64,000 bases of DNA, from the NCBI RefSeq assembly GCF_024437735.1, contig NZ_JANFQO010000012.1, positions 62,001-126,000 on the forward strand, written 5' to 3'. The notes under the pieces are model-generated. The model had not been told where the DNA came from and searched no databases. It worked only from the letters and a program-made list of their open reading frames with translations. Position numbers and translations under genes: made by a program. Source of the stretch: Tahibacter harae (GTDB lineage: Bacteria; Pseudomonadota; Gammaproteobacteria; Xanthomonadales; Rhodanobacteraceae). This document shows, in pieces, positions 8,240 to 17,178 of this stretch (position 1 is the stretch's first letter; every line of letters begins with the position of its first letter).

Positions 8240-8343
8240 GTTGCTGCCGCAAGCGGCAAATGCCAGGCGGGACTACATTTTTCCAGAATGGCAAGGTCTC
8301 GCCAGCTGCACCTTGTTGCCGTTTGCTGCAGCAACATTTTTTT
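8240..8343 (+). ncRNA. Y-RNA-like module 5 ending in a T-run
   Basis: 8240-8259 pairs with 8316-8335 over 20 positions (one C-U mismatch, one G-U pair). The 5' side reads GGCAAATGCC and the 3' side CCTTGTTGCC. Relative to module 6 a G-C pair becomes A-U on both strands. GGGACTACA is at 8269-8277. Seven T residues (8337-8343) follow the stem, so the unit could also act as an intrinsic terminator. Confidence 0.6.
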
Positions 8344-8365
8344 GGACACAGAATCGCCTGCGGCC

Positions 8366-8444
8366 TTGCCGCAAGCGGCGAATCCCGGGCGGGATTACAT
8401 CCCAAAACGAATCTCGCCCACGACCTTGTCGCCGCTTGCTGCAG
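8366..8444 (+). ncRNA. Y-RNA-like module 6
   Basis: 8366-8381 pairs with 8429-8444 with the same internal C-U mismatch seen in module 5. The 5' strand gives GGCGAATCCC and the 3' side CCTTGTCGCC, a good match to the remembered Ro-binding consensus strand CNUUGNC. The loop element is GGGATTACA (8391-8399). Its 3' strand overlaps the start of the final module by five bases. Confidence 0.55.
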
Positions 8445-8584
8445 TGTCGCGAATGCCTGCCGGTCTACAGTTAATGCGTGAGTCGCGGGTTCAAGTCCCG
8501 CCGGTGCCGGAACGCTCCTGCCGGCGCCGTAGCTCAGATGGGTAGAGCAACGATCCGACTGGCGACTCTTGTCGCGACAGTGCA
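8440..8584 (+). ncRNA. yrlA: YrlA-type Y RNA with circularly permuted tRNA mimic
   Basis: The ends pair (8440-8452 with 8572-8584, one mismatch). Inside, tRNA parts occur in permuted order. A T-arm comes first (GCGGG 8485-8489, loop TTCAAGT, CCCGC 8497-8501). Next is a 9-bp acceptor-like stem (8502-8510 with 8521-8529) closed by a 10-base loop, then TA at tRNA positions 8-9. Last is a D-arm (GCTC 8532-8535, loop AGATGGGTA, GAGC 8545-8548). This is the layout described for YrlA RNAs, where the paired ends replace the anticodon arm. The stem carries GCGAATG and CTTGTCGC. It ends 24 bases before rtcB, the position yrlA occupies in rsr-yrl-rtcBA operons. No CCA end or anticodon loop exists, so it is not an ordinary tRNA. 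Confidence 0.75.
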
Positions 8585-8608
8585 CACAGAAGAAGAACGA
8601 GAATCACC

Positions 8609-9832
8609 ATGGACACTTCACTACACCAGACTCTGCAGGATCCCGGCGCCGTTCCGGTCAAGGCCTGGATCAACGGCGTCACCCTGGACAGCAAGGCGCG
8701 CGACCAGCTGCGCAACCTGGCGCGCCTGCCCATCGTCGGCCCCTGGGTCGCGGCGATGCCGGACGTACATGCGGGCATAGGCGCGACTGTGGGGTCGGTG
8801 GTGCCTACCGCAGGCGCCATCATCCCGGCCGCGGTCGGCGTGGACATCGGCTGCGGCATGATGGCCTACCAGACCACGCTGAGCGTCGGGCAGCTACCGG
8901 ACTCGCTGCGCGACATACGCCACGATATTGAACGCGCAGTGCCGCACGGCTTCGTCACCGTGCCGGGACGCAGCCTCAAGGGCAACTGGGTGATCGCGCC
9001 GAACTCGGCCGGCACGCGCTGGCGCGGGTTGGAGCAGCGCTACCGGCGCCTGGTCGAGCGGCATCCGCGCATCTCGCACAAGTCGCCGCTGAGCCAGCTC
9101 GGCTCGCTGGGCGGCGGCAATCATTTCATCGAGTTGTGCCTGGACGAGGCCGGCAAGGTCTGGGTGATGCTGCACTCGGGCTCGCGCGGCGCCGGCAATG
9201 CGATAGGCCAGTACTTCATCGAAAAGGCGCGCAACGAGATGCAGAAGCAGCAGGCGAATCTGCCCGACCGCGATCTGGCCTATTTCAGCGAAGGCAGCGT
9301 GCTGTTCGACGACTACGTGGCCGCAGTGGAATGGGCGCAGGAATACGCCGCACAGAACCGCGAGCAGATGATGGAGACCGTGCTCACGGTACTGCGCAAG
9401 CATCTGCCGGCGTTCCAGCTCACCCGCATGGCGATCAACTGCCATCACAACTATGTGCAGCGCGAGACGCATTTCGGCCGCGAGCTGTTCGTGACCCGCA
9501 AGGGCGCGGTCAGCGCGCGCCAGGGCCAGCTGGGGATCATCCCGGGCAGCATGGGCGCGAAGAGCTTCATCGTGCGCGGACTGGGCAACGAGGAAAGCTT
9601 CTGCTCCTGCTCCCACGGCGCCGGCCGCGTAATGAGCCGTACCGAGGCCAAGAAGCGCATCACCCTGGGCGAGCACCGCGAAGCCACGGCGCATGTGGAA
9701 TGCCGCAAGGATGCGGACGTGATCGACGAATCGCCGGCGGCCTACAAGCCGATCGACGCGGTGATGGAGGCGCAGCGCGATCTGGTCGAGATCGTGCACA
9801 CGCTGCGCCAGGTCGTCTGCGTCAAGGGCTAA
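8609..9832 (+). CDS. rtcB: RNA-splicing/repair ligase RtcB
   Basis: A 407-residue GTP- and Mn2+-dependent ligase joining RNA 3'-phosphate or 2',3'-cyclic phosphate ends to 5'-OH ends. Length equals the E. coli enzyme. Metal ligands are visible in GVDIGCGM (Asp79, Cys82), GGGNHFIE (His172) and MLHSGSRGAGN (His189). INCHHNY (His279/280) and the guanylylated His in SHGAGR (His336) are also present. It is the first protein gene after the sigma-54 leader and is followed 13 bases later by an unknown gene, then rtcA. No archease gene is seen nearby. Confidence 0.97.
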   Translation: MDTSLHQTLQDPGAVPVKAWINGVTLDSKARDQLRNLARLPIVGPWVAAMPDVHAGIGATVGSVVPTAGAIIPAAVGVDIGCGMMAYQTTLSVGQLPDSLRDIRHDIERAVPHGFVTVPGRSLKGNWVIAPNSAGTRWRGLEQRYRRLVERHPRISHKSPLSQLGSLGGGNHFIELCLDEAGKVWVMLHSGSRGAGNAIGQYFIEKARNEMQKQQANLPDRDLAYFSEGSVLFDDYVAAVEWAQEYAAQNREQMMETVLTVLRKHLPAFQLTRMAINCHHNYVQRETHFGRELFVTRKGAVSARQGQLGIIPGSMGAKSFIVRGLGNEESFCSCSHGAGRVMSRTEAKKRITLGEHREATAHVECRKDADVIDESPAAYKPIDAVMEAQRDLVEIVHTLRQVVCVKG

Positions 9833-9845
9833 GGGGAGATGAGCC

Positions 9846-10523
9846 GTGCGCAGTGACATGCATGAAGTGCTGATAGAACGTCCCCGCGGCGGCCTTCGCC
9901 TGAAGACGCCGCGGGGAAACAAGCCTCGTGTACGGGAATGGACCGGCAGTGAGGACGATTACGCCCGCAGCTACCGGCCCAGGCAGCCGCGCACCAAGCA
10001 TTTCGACGATCTGCTGTCGCCGCTGCGACGCTGGCTGCGGCATCAGGTGGGCCGGCCGTGGGACAAGGTATGGAGTGAGCTGTGCGGCGGCATCGACTCG
10101 CGCAGCGTAGTCGGTCAGCATCTGCTGGAGCATGTGCGCCGCGAAGTCGCCGTCGATTGCGCCTACGATCCGGTGCGGCGGCGCGTGGTGACCAAGGAAC
10201 AGCGACGCGGGCATGATCTGGTCGACGGGCTTTATGTGGATCCGCGCCATTGCCTGCTGTGCTGGAAGCAGCCGGAGCGGCGACGCAGAGCGCTGGTCTT
10301 TTTGGGAGAGGTATCAGGCGATACGCGAAAAGTTTCCCCGGACCGTTTCCAGTTCAGGCGGAACGGTATCTGGTTCGAAGCCGAGGTCACGCCATTGCCC
10401 TACGCTCCGCGCTACCGCGTGGAACCGCATATCCGGTGGTTCGACGGCTGCTACACCATCGTGCGCAAGCGCCAGCTCAGTTCGCGCGAACTGCGCGAAC
10501 ACGGATTGAAGAACGACGCCTGA
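9846..10523 (+). CDS. Uncharacterised basic protein between rtcB and rtcA
   Basis: A 225-residue protein. The GTG at 9846 was preferred because AGGGGAG lies 7 bases upstream; an in-frame ATG is at 9858. It is rich in Arg and Lys. The central block SYRPRQPRTKHFDDLLSPLR, followed by WDKVWSELCGGIDSRSVVGQ and HLLEHVRREV, looks like a conserved family core. A later HCLLCWKQP could bind a metal but lacks a full Cys set. There is no signal peptide or membrane segment, so it is cytosolic. Placement inside rtcB-rtcA suggests an RNA-repair or RNA-binding role. That is inferred from context only; I do not recognise the fold. Confidence 0.8.
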   Translation: MRSDMHEVLIERPRGGLRLKTPRGNKPRVREWTGSEDDYARSYRPRQPRTKHFDDLLSPLRRWLRHQVGRPWDKVWSELCGGIDSRSVVGQHLLEHVRREVAVDCAYDPVRRRVVTKEQRRGHDLVDGLYVDPRHCLLCWKQPERRRRALVFLGEVSGDTRKVSPDRFQFRRNGIWFEAEVTPLPYAPRYRVEPHIRWFDGCYTIVRKRQLSSRELREHGLKNDA

Positions 10524-10555
10524 GTCTCTCGCAGCTCGGGTAGGAAGAGACCGAG

Positions 10556-11608
10556 ATGAACAAGAGAACGGATTCCCCCATAGAACTCGACGGCGCCCAG
10601 GGCGAAGGCGGCGGACAGATCCTGCGCAGCGCCCTGGCGCTGTCCATGCTCGGCGGCCGCCCGCTGCGCATGAGCAATATCCGCGCCGGCCGCAGCAAGC
10701 CCGGGCTGATGCGCCAGCATCTGGCCTGCGTGCGCGCGGCGGCGGAAGTCTGCGATGCCCAGGTGGAAGGCGCGGAAATCGGCGCCACCGCGCTGAGCTT
10801 CCGGCCGGGCACCACGCGCGCGGGCGACTACACCTTCAAGGTCGGCAGCGCCGGCAGCACCATGCTGGTGCTGCAGACCGTACTGCCCGCGCTGCTGCGC
10901 GCCGGCGCACCCAGCCGGCTGCTGCTGGAAGGCGGCACGCACAACCAGATGGCGCCGTCGGCGGATTTCGTCGCCGGCGTGTTCCTGCCGCAGCTGCGGC
11001 GCATGGGTGCGCAGGTGTCGATGAAGCTGCACCGGCACGGCTTCTATCCGGCCGGCGGCGGCCTGGTCGAGGTCGGGATCACGCCCGCGCCGCTGGTCCC
11101 GCTGCAGCTGCTGCAGCGCGGTGCCGGCGCGGGCATGGATGCGAATGTGCTGCTGCGCACGCTGCCGCGGCATATCGGCGAGCGCGAACTCGAAGTCGCG
11201 CTGCGCCGGCTGCCGCTGGCGAGCTCGCAGATCGAGCACCTGCCGCAGAGCTTCGGCCCGGCCAACGCACTGGTGCTGCGCGCGGATTTCGAGCACGTCA
11301 GCGAGATCGTGGTCGGCCTGGGCGAGCACGGCGTCAGCGCCGAGCGCGTCGCCGACGGCGCCTGCGACGAATTGCTGCACTACCTCGCCCACGGCGCGCC
11401 GGCCGGCGAGCACCTGGCCGACCAGCTGCTGCTGCCGCTGGTGATTGCCGGCGGCGGCTGCTTCGTCACCGGGCGGCCCAGCCCGCATCTGGAGACCAAT
11501 GCGGCCGTGATCCGCGCCTTCGGCGCCGCCGCGGTGAGCATCGCGCCGGACGACAGCGATCCGCAGCGGCGCTACCGCGTCACGGTCGAAGTCGGCGCGG
11601 ACCGGTGA
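10556..11608 (+). CDS. rtcA: RNA 3'-terminal phosphate cyclase
   Basis: A 350-residue enzyme that uses ATP to convert RNA 3'-phosphates to 2',3'-cyclic phosphates. Family signatures are [20 protein letters not shown] near the N-terminus, [13 protein letters not shown], and the conserved LEGGTHN / PAGGG blocks. The adenylylated His is probably His286 in the [11 protein letters not shown] segment, equivalent to E. coli His309. It is the last gene of the sigma-54-controlled operon, 32 bases after the preceding stop. Confidence 0.95.
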   Translation: MNKRTDSPIELDGAQGEGGGQILRSALALSMLGGRPLRMSNIRAGRSKPGLMRQHLACVRAAAEVCDAQVEGAEIGATALSFRPGTTRAGDYTFKVGSAGSTMLVLQTVLPALLRAGAPSRLLLEGGTHNQMAPSADFVAGVFLPQLRRMGAQVSMKLHRHGFYPAGGGLVEVGITPAPLVPLQLLQRGAGAGMDANVLLRTLPRHIGERELEVALRRLPLASSQIEHLPQSFGPANALVLRADFEHVSEIVVGLGEHGVSAERVADGACDELLHYLAHGAPAGEHLADQLLLPLVIAGGGCFVTGRPSPHLETNAAVIRAFGAAAVSIAPDDSDPQRRYRVTVEVGADR

Positions 11609-11634
11609 CTTCGCCGACCCGCGCTTGAGCAATC

Positions 11635-11663
11635 CCGGCCGGGGCCATGACGGCCCCGGCCGG
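11635..11663 (+). terminator. Hairpin after rtcA
   Basis: CCGGCCGGGGCC (11635-11646) pairs perfectly with GGCCCCGGCCGG (11652-11663), 27 bases after the rtcA stop. Only a short T-containing tract follows (cgtcattt), so termination is likely but not textbook. Confidence 0.6.
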
Positions 11664-11865
11664 CGTCATTTCTGCCAAGCCTCATCCAAAGCAGGACAGC
11701 GGTTGTCCGCAATAGCCCGATACTCACCGCCCGGCCCGCCAGTACCCCTGCCCGCTTCGTTCGTGCAAGATCGGCAGCCGCTTGCAAGCCCGGCATGCGC
11801 CCCCAGCTGTTGCGCCCGCCGGCCGTTTCACCGTGTCGCCGGCACGCCTGGACCCGGGAGGTTGC

Positions 11866-12788
<923 letters not shown>

Positions 12789-12792
<4 letters not shown>

Positions 12793-13550
12793 ACCTGCAC
12801 GCGATCCGCGCGATCTACCGCTTCGAGATGGCCCGCACCGGGCGCACGCTGATGCAGAGCATCGCCTCGCCGGTGCTGTCCACGTCGCTGTACTTCATCG
12901 TGTTCGGCGCGGCCATAGGCTCGCGCATGGGCGAGGTCGACGGCGTGCACTACGGCGCCTTCATCATTCCCGGCCTGATCATGCTCACCCTGCTGACCGA
13001 GAGCATTTCCAACGCCTCGTTCGGCATCTATCTGCCCAAGTGGTCGGGCACGATCTACGAACTGCTGTCGGCGCCGGTGTCCTGGATCGAGGTGGTGATC
13101 GGCTATGTGGGCGCGGCGGCGACCAAGTCGGTGATCCTGGGACTGCTGATCCTGGTTACGGCACGCTTCTTCGTCGCCTACGAGATCGCCCATCCGTTCT
13201 GGATGGTGGGCTTCCTCGCGCTGACCGCGGTCACCTTCAGTCTGTTCGGCTTCATCATCGGCATCTGGGCCGACGGCTTCGAGAAATTGCAGGTGATCCC
13301 GCTGATGATAGTGACGCCGCTGACCTTCCTCGGCGGCAGTTTCTATTCGATCAACATGCTGCCGCCGCTGTGGCAGAAGATCGCGCTGTTCAATCCGGTG
13401 GTGTATCTGGTCAGCGGTTTCCGCTGGAGCTTCTACGGCGTGTCCGACGTCAACGCAGCACTGAGCTTCGGCATGACCTGCGCCTTCCTGGCGGTCTGCC
13501 TGTTCGCGGTGTGGTGGATCTTCCGCACGGGCTACAAGCTGCGCAATTGA
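12789..13550 (+). CDS. ABC-2 type transporter permease
   Basis: A 253-residue inner-membrane protein with six hydrophobic segments in the ABC-2 arrangement, including the family block [20 protein letters not shown] near residue 175. Its start overlaps the stop of the ATPase gene by 4 bases, so the two form an exporter. The cargo (lipid, glycan or drug) cannot be told from the sequence. Confidence 0.92.
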
Positions 13551-13560
13551 ATGGGCTGCG

Positions 13561-13585
13561 GCCGGCGCGGCACTGCGCCGGCTGC
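13561..13585. terminator. Hairpin between convergent genes
   Basis: A CCGGCGC/GCGCCGG stem with a 6-base loop lies between the permease stop and the stop of the opposing hydroxylase gene. It could terminate both transcripts. No T-run is present. Confidence 0.4.
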
Positions 13586-13641
13586 TCAGCCGCAGGTGGC
13601 AATGGCGGGAATCCGCTTCGTGGCGCCGCCGGCGTCGGCGC

Positions 13642-14958
13642 TCACTTCAGGCCGGCGCGCTGGTTGAAATCGCCGATCACGCCGACCAGGTCGGTGATGG
13701 CGGCGCGCTCGGCCTCGGTCAGGTCCGGATGCCAGGTGTCGAAGATCAGCACGACGCGGGTGCGGTCGCTGCGGTTCCAGGCCTCGTGCTCGTAGGTATC
13801 GTCGAAGACGACGCAGCGGCCTTCCTGCCAATGATGGTCGATGCCGCCCACGCGCAGGGCGCAGTTGTCCGGCACGATCAGCGGCAGATGGGTGACCAGG
13901 CGCGTATTGGTCACGCCGCGGTGCGGCAGGATATGCGCGCCGGGCGTGAGCAGCGAATACAGCACTTCCGGCGCGTGCTCGCGGATACGCACCATGGCCG
14001 TGCCTTCCAGCGCCGCCGCCGTGATCGGACAGCGCCGGCAGTTTTCCTCGCGGCGCTCGCCGTGGCGGTAGAAGAAGAAGCCGGTCCAGGCCGCGCCGCC
14101 TTCCCTGCCGATCAGGTAATCCTCCACCCGCGTGTCGGCATCGAAATGCAGGAAGGGTTCAAAGCCCTGCTCGGCGGCGAGCAGATTGAGCAGCTCCAGG
14201 CGGATCGCCGCGGTCTGCGCTTCCAGATCGCCCAGCCAGGGAAAACGTTCGCGCTCGTAATACGGCTGCGAGGCGATGCCGGGAAAGAACAGGAACAGCG
14301 GCCGCTGCGCCGGATGCGGGTAGTTCGCCGGCTGGTCGCCCAGGTAGATGGCCAGGGCCTGTTCCATGCGGCGCAGCTCTCCCGCGCCGTAGCGCGCGCG
14401 CAGCGGCTGCAAAGTGTTGTCGAACAGGCGGTGGCGGCCGGCGTCGACATAGCGCATGGCGGCAAGCACGCCCTGGCGCAGCCCCGGCGGCGTACTGGCG
14501 TCGCTGAGCCATTCGCCGCGCGCCTGGGCATCGCGGATGGCGCGGAAATAGGCCGGCAGGGCGTCGTCGGGACGCTGCAGCTGCTCCAGGGTCTGGCCCA
14601 GGTGCAGGCGCGCGAGGAAGTAGTCCGGCTGCGCCTGCAGTGCCGCCTGCAGCGCTTCCACCGCCGGCTCCAGGCGCCCGCTGCGACGGTACACCTGGGC
14701 CAGGTTCTTGAGGGTTTCCGCATCCGCGGGCTGCAGCCGGCGCGCCCGTTCCAGCAGTGCGCCGGCCTGTTCCAGCTGCTGCCGCGCCAGTGCGCACATG
14801 GCGAGGAAGTTCAGCGCCTCGACCTGCTCCGGCGCAATGTCCAGCACGCGCTGGAAAGCCTGCTCGGCTTCGAGTATGCGGCCCTGGGACGCACTGCTGC
14901 GCGCCAGCTCCAGCTGGGCCAGAAGGGCGGGCGCGGAGCTGGCGGCGGATGCGTTCAT
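13642..14958 (-). CDS. TPR protein with aspartyl/asparaginyl beta-hydroxylase domain
   Basis: A 438-residue protein. The first 150 residues are tetratricopeptide repeats (AEQAFQRVLDIAPEQVEALN and following units). The C-terminal 180 residues are a non-haem Fe(II)/2-oxoglutarate hydroxylase domain. Iron ligands are probably the His in HRGVTNTRLVTHLPL and the His in DDTYEHEAWN, with the 2-oxoglutarate-binding Arg in RTRVVLIFDTWHP. Such enzymes hydroxylate Asp/Asn in proteins or sugar moieties in lipids. A TPR/sulfotransferase-like gene is 26 bases upstream on the same strand, suggesting one transcript. Confidence 0.88.
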   Translation of the reverse strand: MNASAASSAPALLAQLELARSSASQGRILEAEQAFQRVLDIAPEQVEALNFLAMCALARQQLEQAGALLERARRLQPADAETLKNLAQVYRRSGRLEPAVEALQAALQAQPDYFLARLHLGQTLEQLQRPDDALPAYFRAIRDAQARGEWLSDASTPPGLRQGVLAAMRYVDAGRHRLFDNTLQPLRARYGAGELRRMEQALAIYLGDQPANYPHPAQRPLFLFFPGIASQPYYERERFPWLGDLEAQTAAIRLELLNLLAAEQGFEPFLHFDADTRVEDYLIGREGGAAWTGFFFYRHGERREENCRRCPITAAALEGTAMVRIREHAPEVLYSLLTPGAHILPHRGVTNTRLVTHLPLIVPDNCALRVGGIDHHWQEGRCVVFDDTYEHEAWNRSDRTRVVLIFDTWHPDLTEAERAAITDLVGVIGDFNQRAGLK

Positions 14959-14984
14959 GCCTGGTGGGTTCCGGCAGCGGCCGC

Positions 14985-17066
14985 TCAGCGCGGCGGGGAC
15001 AGTTCGGCGAAGCCGGGCGCCAGCACGTCCGCGTAGGCCTGCCAGCGTCCCGCGGGCAGGCCGATGGGCAAGCCGCCCAAGCCCACCTGGGGCGCGCCGG
15101 GCAGCAGGGCTTCGCGGCCCAGCAGGGCGGCCAGGGCGGCGCCGGCCGGCCCGGCCGGATCGGCCAGCACCGCGTCGGCGTCGACGCGCAGCACCTTCAA
15201 TCCTTCCACATTTTCACAGCGTGCCATGTGCGTGCGGGCCGATTCCAGCCAACGCGCCGCGGCCAGCACGTCGAGCAGGGCGAAACCGCCGAGCCAGCCG
15301 TAGGCCAGCCAGTTCAGCAGCAGATCGCGCGGATCGCGCTCGACGATGACCAGGGTGGCGCCCGGGAAGGCCTGGCGCAGCAGCGGCAGGAAGCGCGCAT
15401 CCCAGCGTGCCAGCCAGTCCACGATGCGCGCGCCGGGCGCACTGCCCAGGCGTTCGACCTCGCTGGCCCATTGCGCGCGCGCGGCGGCGGCGGTGGCTTC
15501 GTCCACGCCTTCGGTCCAGCGCGCGAAATCGGGTTCGCTCAGCGCATCGCGGCGCTGCGGGGCGAACGGGCGGTCGCGCAGCAGGCTCACCTCAGGCTGC
15601 TGGTGCAGCAGGGCGGCGACGCGCTCGACCATGCTGCCGGGCAGGCCCAGCAGGAAAATCGGCGCGTCCGCCTGGGCCGCCGGCGCAGGCGCGGCCAGGG
15701 CCTGTTCCAGCGCCTCGGGCAGCGGGGCCTGTTCGTGGATCAGGGCCGGCAGGGCCGACTGGGATTCCAGCCAGGCCGGCACCGCGGTCCGCACGTCGTT
15801 GCGGCGGTCGGCCAGCACGCCGTAGAGGTGCGCCGCCTGCATCACGCTGAACGGCGACAGCTGCAGCGCGCGCAGGGATTCGAGCAGGGCCAGCGCGTCG
15901 GCGTCGCGGTTTTCGCGCAGCGCGGCGCGGGCGCGCAGCAGGATCAGCTCGGCATCCTCGGGCAGGGCTGCGGCGACGCGGCCGGCCAGGGCCTGGGCGC
16001 CGGCATAGTCGCCGGCGCGCTCGTGCAGCAGGGCCATGCGGCCCAGCGGGATCGGGTCGTCCGGCCGGCGCCGGGCGATGCCCTGCCAGGTGCGCAGTGC
16101 GCCGGCCTCATCGCCGACGTGGGAAAGCAGATCGGCCAGGGCCGCCTCGATGGCGACCACGTCCGGATTGCGCGCCACGAATTCCGCGTACAGCTGCAGC
16201 GCCTCTTCCGGCTTGCCGACGGTGACCAGGCAGCCGCCGAGCAGGCGCACGGCGCGGGCGTGGTCGCGGTCCAGCGCCAGGCCGGCGCGGTAGTGATCCA
16301 CCGCCGCGTCGAACCGCTGCTGCTGGCGCGCCACATCGCCCAGGCCGAGATGGCCGATGAGCTGATGGCCGGGCGCCTCGGTCAGCACGGCGAACAGGGC
16401 CTGGGCGTCCTCCAGCTTGCCGCTTTCCAGCAGCAGCTGCGCCAGCAGGTAGCGCGCGCCGTGCAGTTCCGGCTGCAGCGCCAGCGCGTTGCGCGCGGCC
16501 TGCTCGCCGAAGGCGCGATTGTCGTTGAGCACCAGGGCACGCGCCAGGGCGTACTGCATGGCACCGTCCTTGGGCGCCAGTTCCACTGCGCGGCTGAGGT
16601 AAGGCAGGGATTTCTGCACCTCGCCGCGGTCCAGCAGCAGCCGGCCCAGGCCGGAGATCGCGTGCGGATCGTGTTCGTTGCTGCGCAGCGCGGTGCGGAA
16701 CAGGGATTCGGCCTTGGCCAGGTCGTTCTGCAGCAGGGCGATGCGGGCGAGCAGGGTATGCGCGCCGGGCTGGTTGGGATTGCGCTGGATCACGTTCTCG
16801 ATCAGTGCGCGCGCGCCGACCAGGTCCTGCTCCAGGAAATACAGGCCCGCCAGCTCCAGCGCCACGTCGCCGCGTTCCGGCGCCAGACCGCGCGCCTTGT
16901 CCAGCAGGCGGCGCGCCTCGCCCAGGTCCTGGCGCTGGCGGCGCAACACGCCCAGCATGTGCAGCGCGTCGACGTTGTCCGGGTTTTCCGCGAGCAGGGC
17001 GCGGTAGCCGGATTCGGCCTCGTCGAGGCGGCCTTGGGAATGGAGGCGGACAAGTTCTTGCAGCAT
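14985..17066 (-). CDS. TPR protein with degenerate sulfotransferase-like C-terminus
   Basis: A 693-residue protein. Residues 1-440 are more than ten tetratricopeptide repeats (for example LAENPDNVDALHMLGVLRRQ). The C-terminal 230 residues resemble the TPR-sulfotransferase family, with a PAPS-binding position at IFLLGLPGSMVERVAALL and a later ATLVIVERDPRDLLLNWL matching the 3'-phosphate loop. The usual RSGTT of the 5'-phosphosulfate loop is replaced by GSMVE, so catalysis is doubtful. The start was set at the ATG at 17066; a GTG lies 9 bases upstream. It lies directly upstream of the hydroxylase gene. Confidence 0.8.
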   Translation of the reverse strand: MLQELVRLHSQGRLDEAESGYRALLAENPDNVDALHMLGVLRRQRQDLGEARRLLDKARGLAPERGDVALELAGLYFLEQDLVGARALIENVIQRNPNQPGAHTLLARIALLQNDLAKAESLFRTALRSNEHDPHAISGLGRLLLDRGEVQKSLPYLSRAVELAPKDGAMQYALARALVLNDNRAFGEQAARNALALQPELHGARYLLAQLLLESGKLEDAQALFAVLTEAPGHQLIGHLGLGDVARQQQRFDAAVDHYRAGLALDRDHARAVRLLGGCLVTVGKPEEALQLYAEFVARNPDVVAIEAALADLLSHVGDEAGALRTWQGIARRRPDDPIPLGRMALLHERAGDYAGAQALAGRVAAALPEDAELILLRARAALRENRDADALALLESLRALQLSPFSVMQAAHLYGVLADRRNDVRTAVPAWLESQSALPALIHEQAPLPEALEQALAAPAPAAQADAPIFLLGLPGSMVERVAALLHQQPEVSLLRDRPFAPQRRDALSEPDFARWTEGVDEATAAAARAQWASEVERLGSAPGARIVDWLARWDARFLPLLRQAFPGATLVIVERDPRDLLLNWLAYGWLGGFALLDVLAAARWLESARTHMARCENVEGLKVLRVDADAVLADPAGPAGAALAALLGREALLPGAPQVGLGGLPIGLPAGRWQAYADVLAPGFAELSPPR

Positions 17067-17178
17067 GGAATTCACGACTTGGCTAGGGGCGGATTACCCG
17101 CGAGCCGGCCATTATGCCGCAGGCTGCCGCGGGGCGCGGCGCCCGGTCCTGGCGCCACACTGCTAGCATTCGGCCCCT

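Larger units (their letters stand above)
7311..8608 (+). other. Structured non-coding leader of the rtcB operon
   Basis: About 1.29 kb lies between the sigma-54 promoter and the rtcB start. Open frames here overlap on both strands without domain content and look spurious. The stretch is instead dense in stems. There is an 8-bp hairpin at 7362-7397, two related AATTGG-loop hairpins, a 12-bp hairpin at 7682-7708 and seven stem modules. The 5' strands of the modules follow GNCRAAUG and their 3' strands follow NUUGNYG. Six modules also carry a GGGACTACA-like element just after the 5' strand. I read the leader as a tandem array of Y-RNA-like genes transcribed with rtcB. Confidence 0.65.

Noticed and set aside
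8113-8452. REP-type extragenic palindromes instead of RNAs
   Set aside because: The GACTACA element occurs only on one side of each stem and the opposite strands share a different motif (CCTTGTCGCC), so the units are asymmetric; genome-wide copy number would settle it.
8477-8555. An ordinary or broken tRNA gene
   Set aside because: The T-arm precedes the D-arm, the acceptor stem is closed by a loop and no anticodon arm or CCA end exists; a permuted mimic explains all parts.
7252-8585. Several open frames on both strands in the rtcB leader
   Set aside because: They overlap each other, have no recognisable domain, show Arg/Pro-biased shadow composition and coincide with strong RNA stems.
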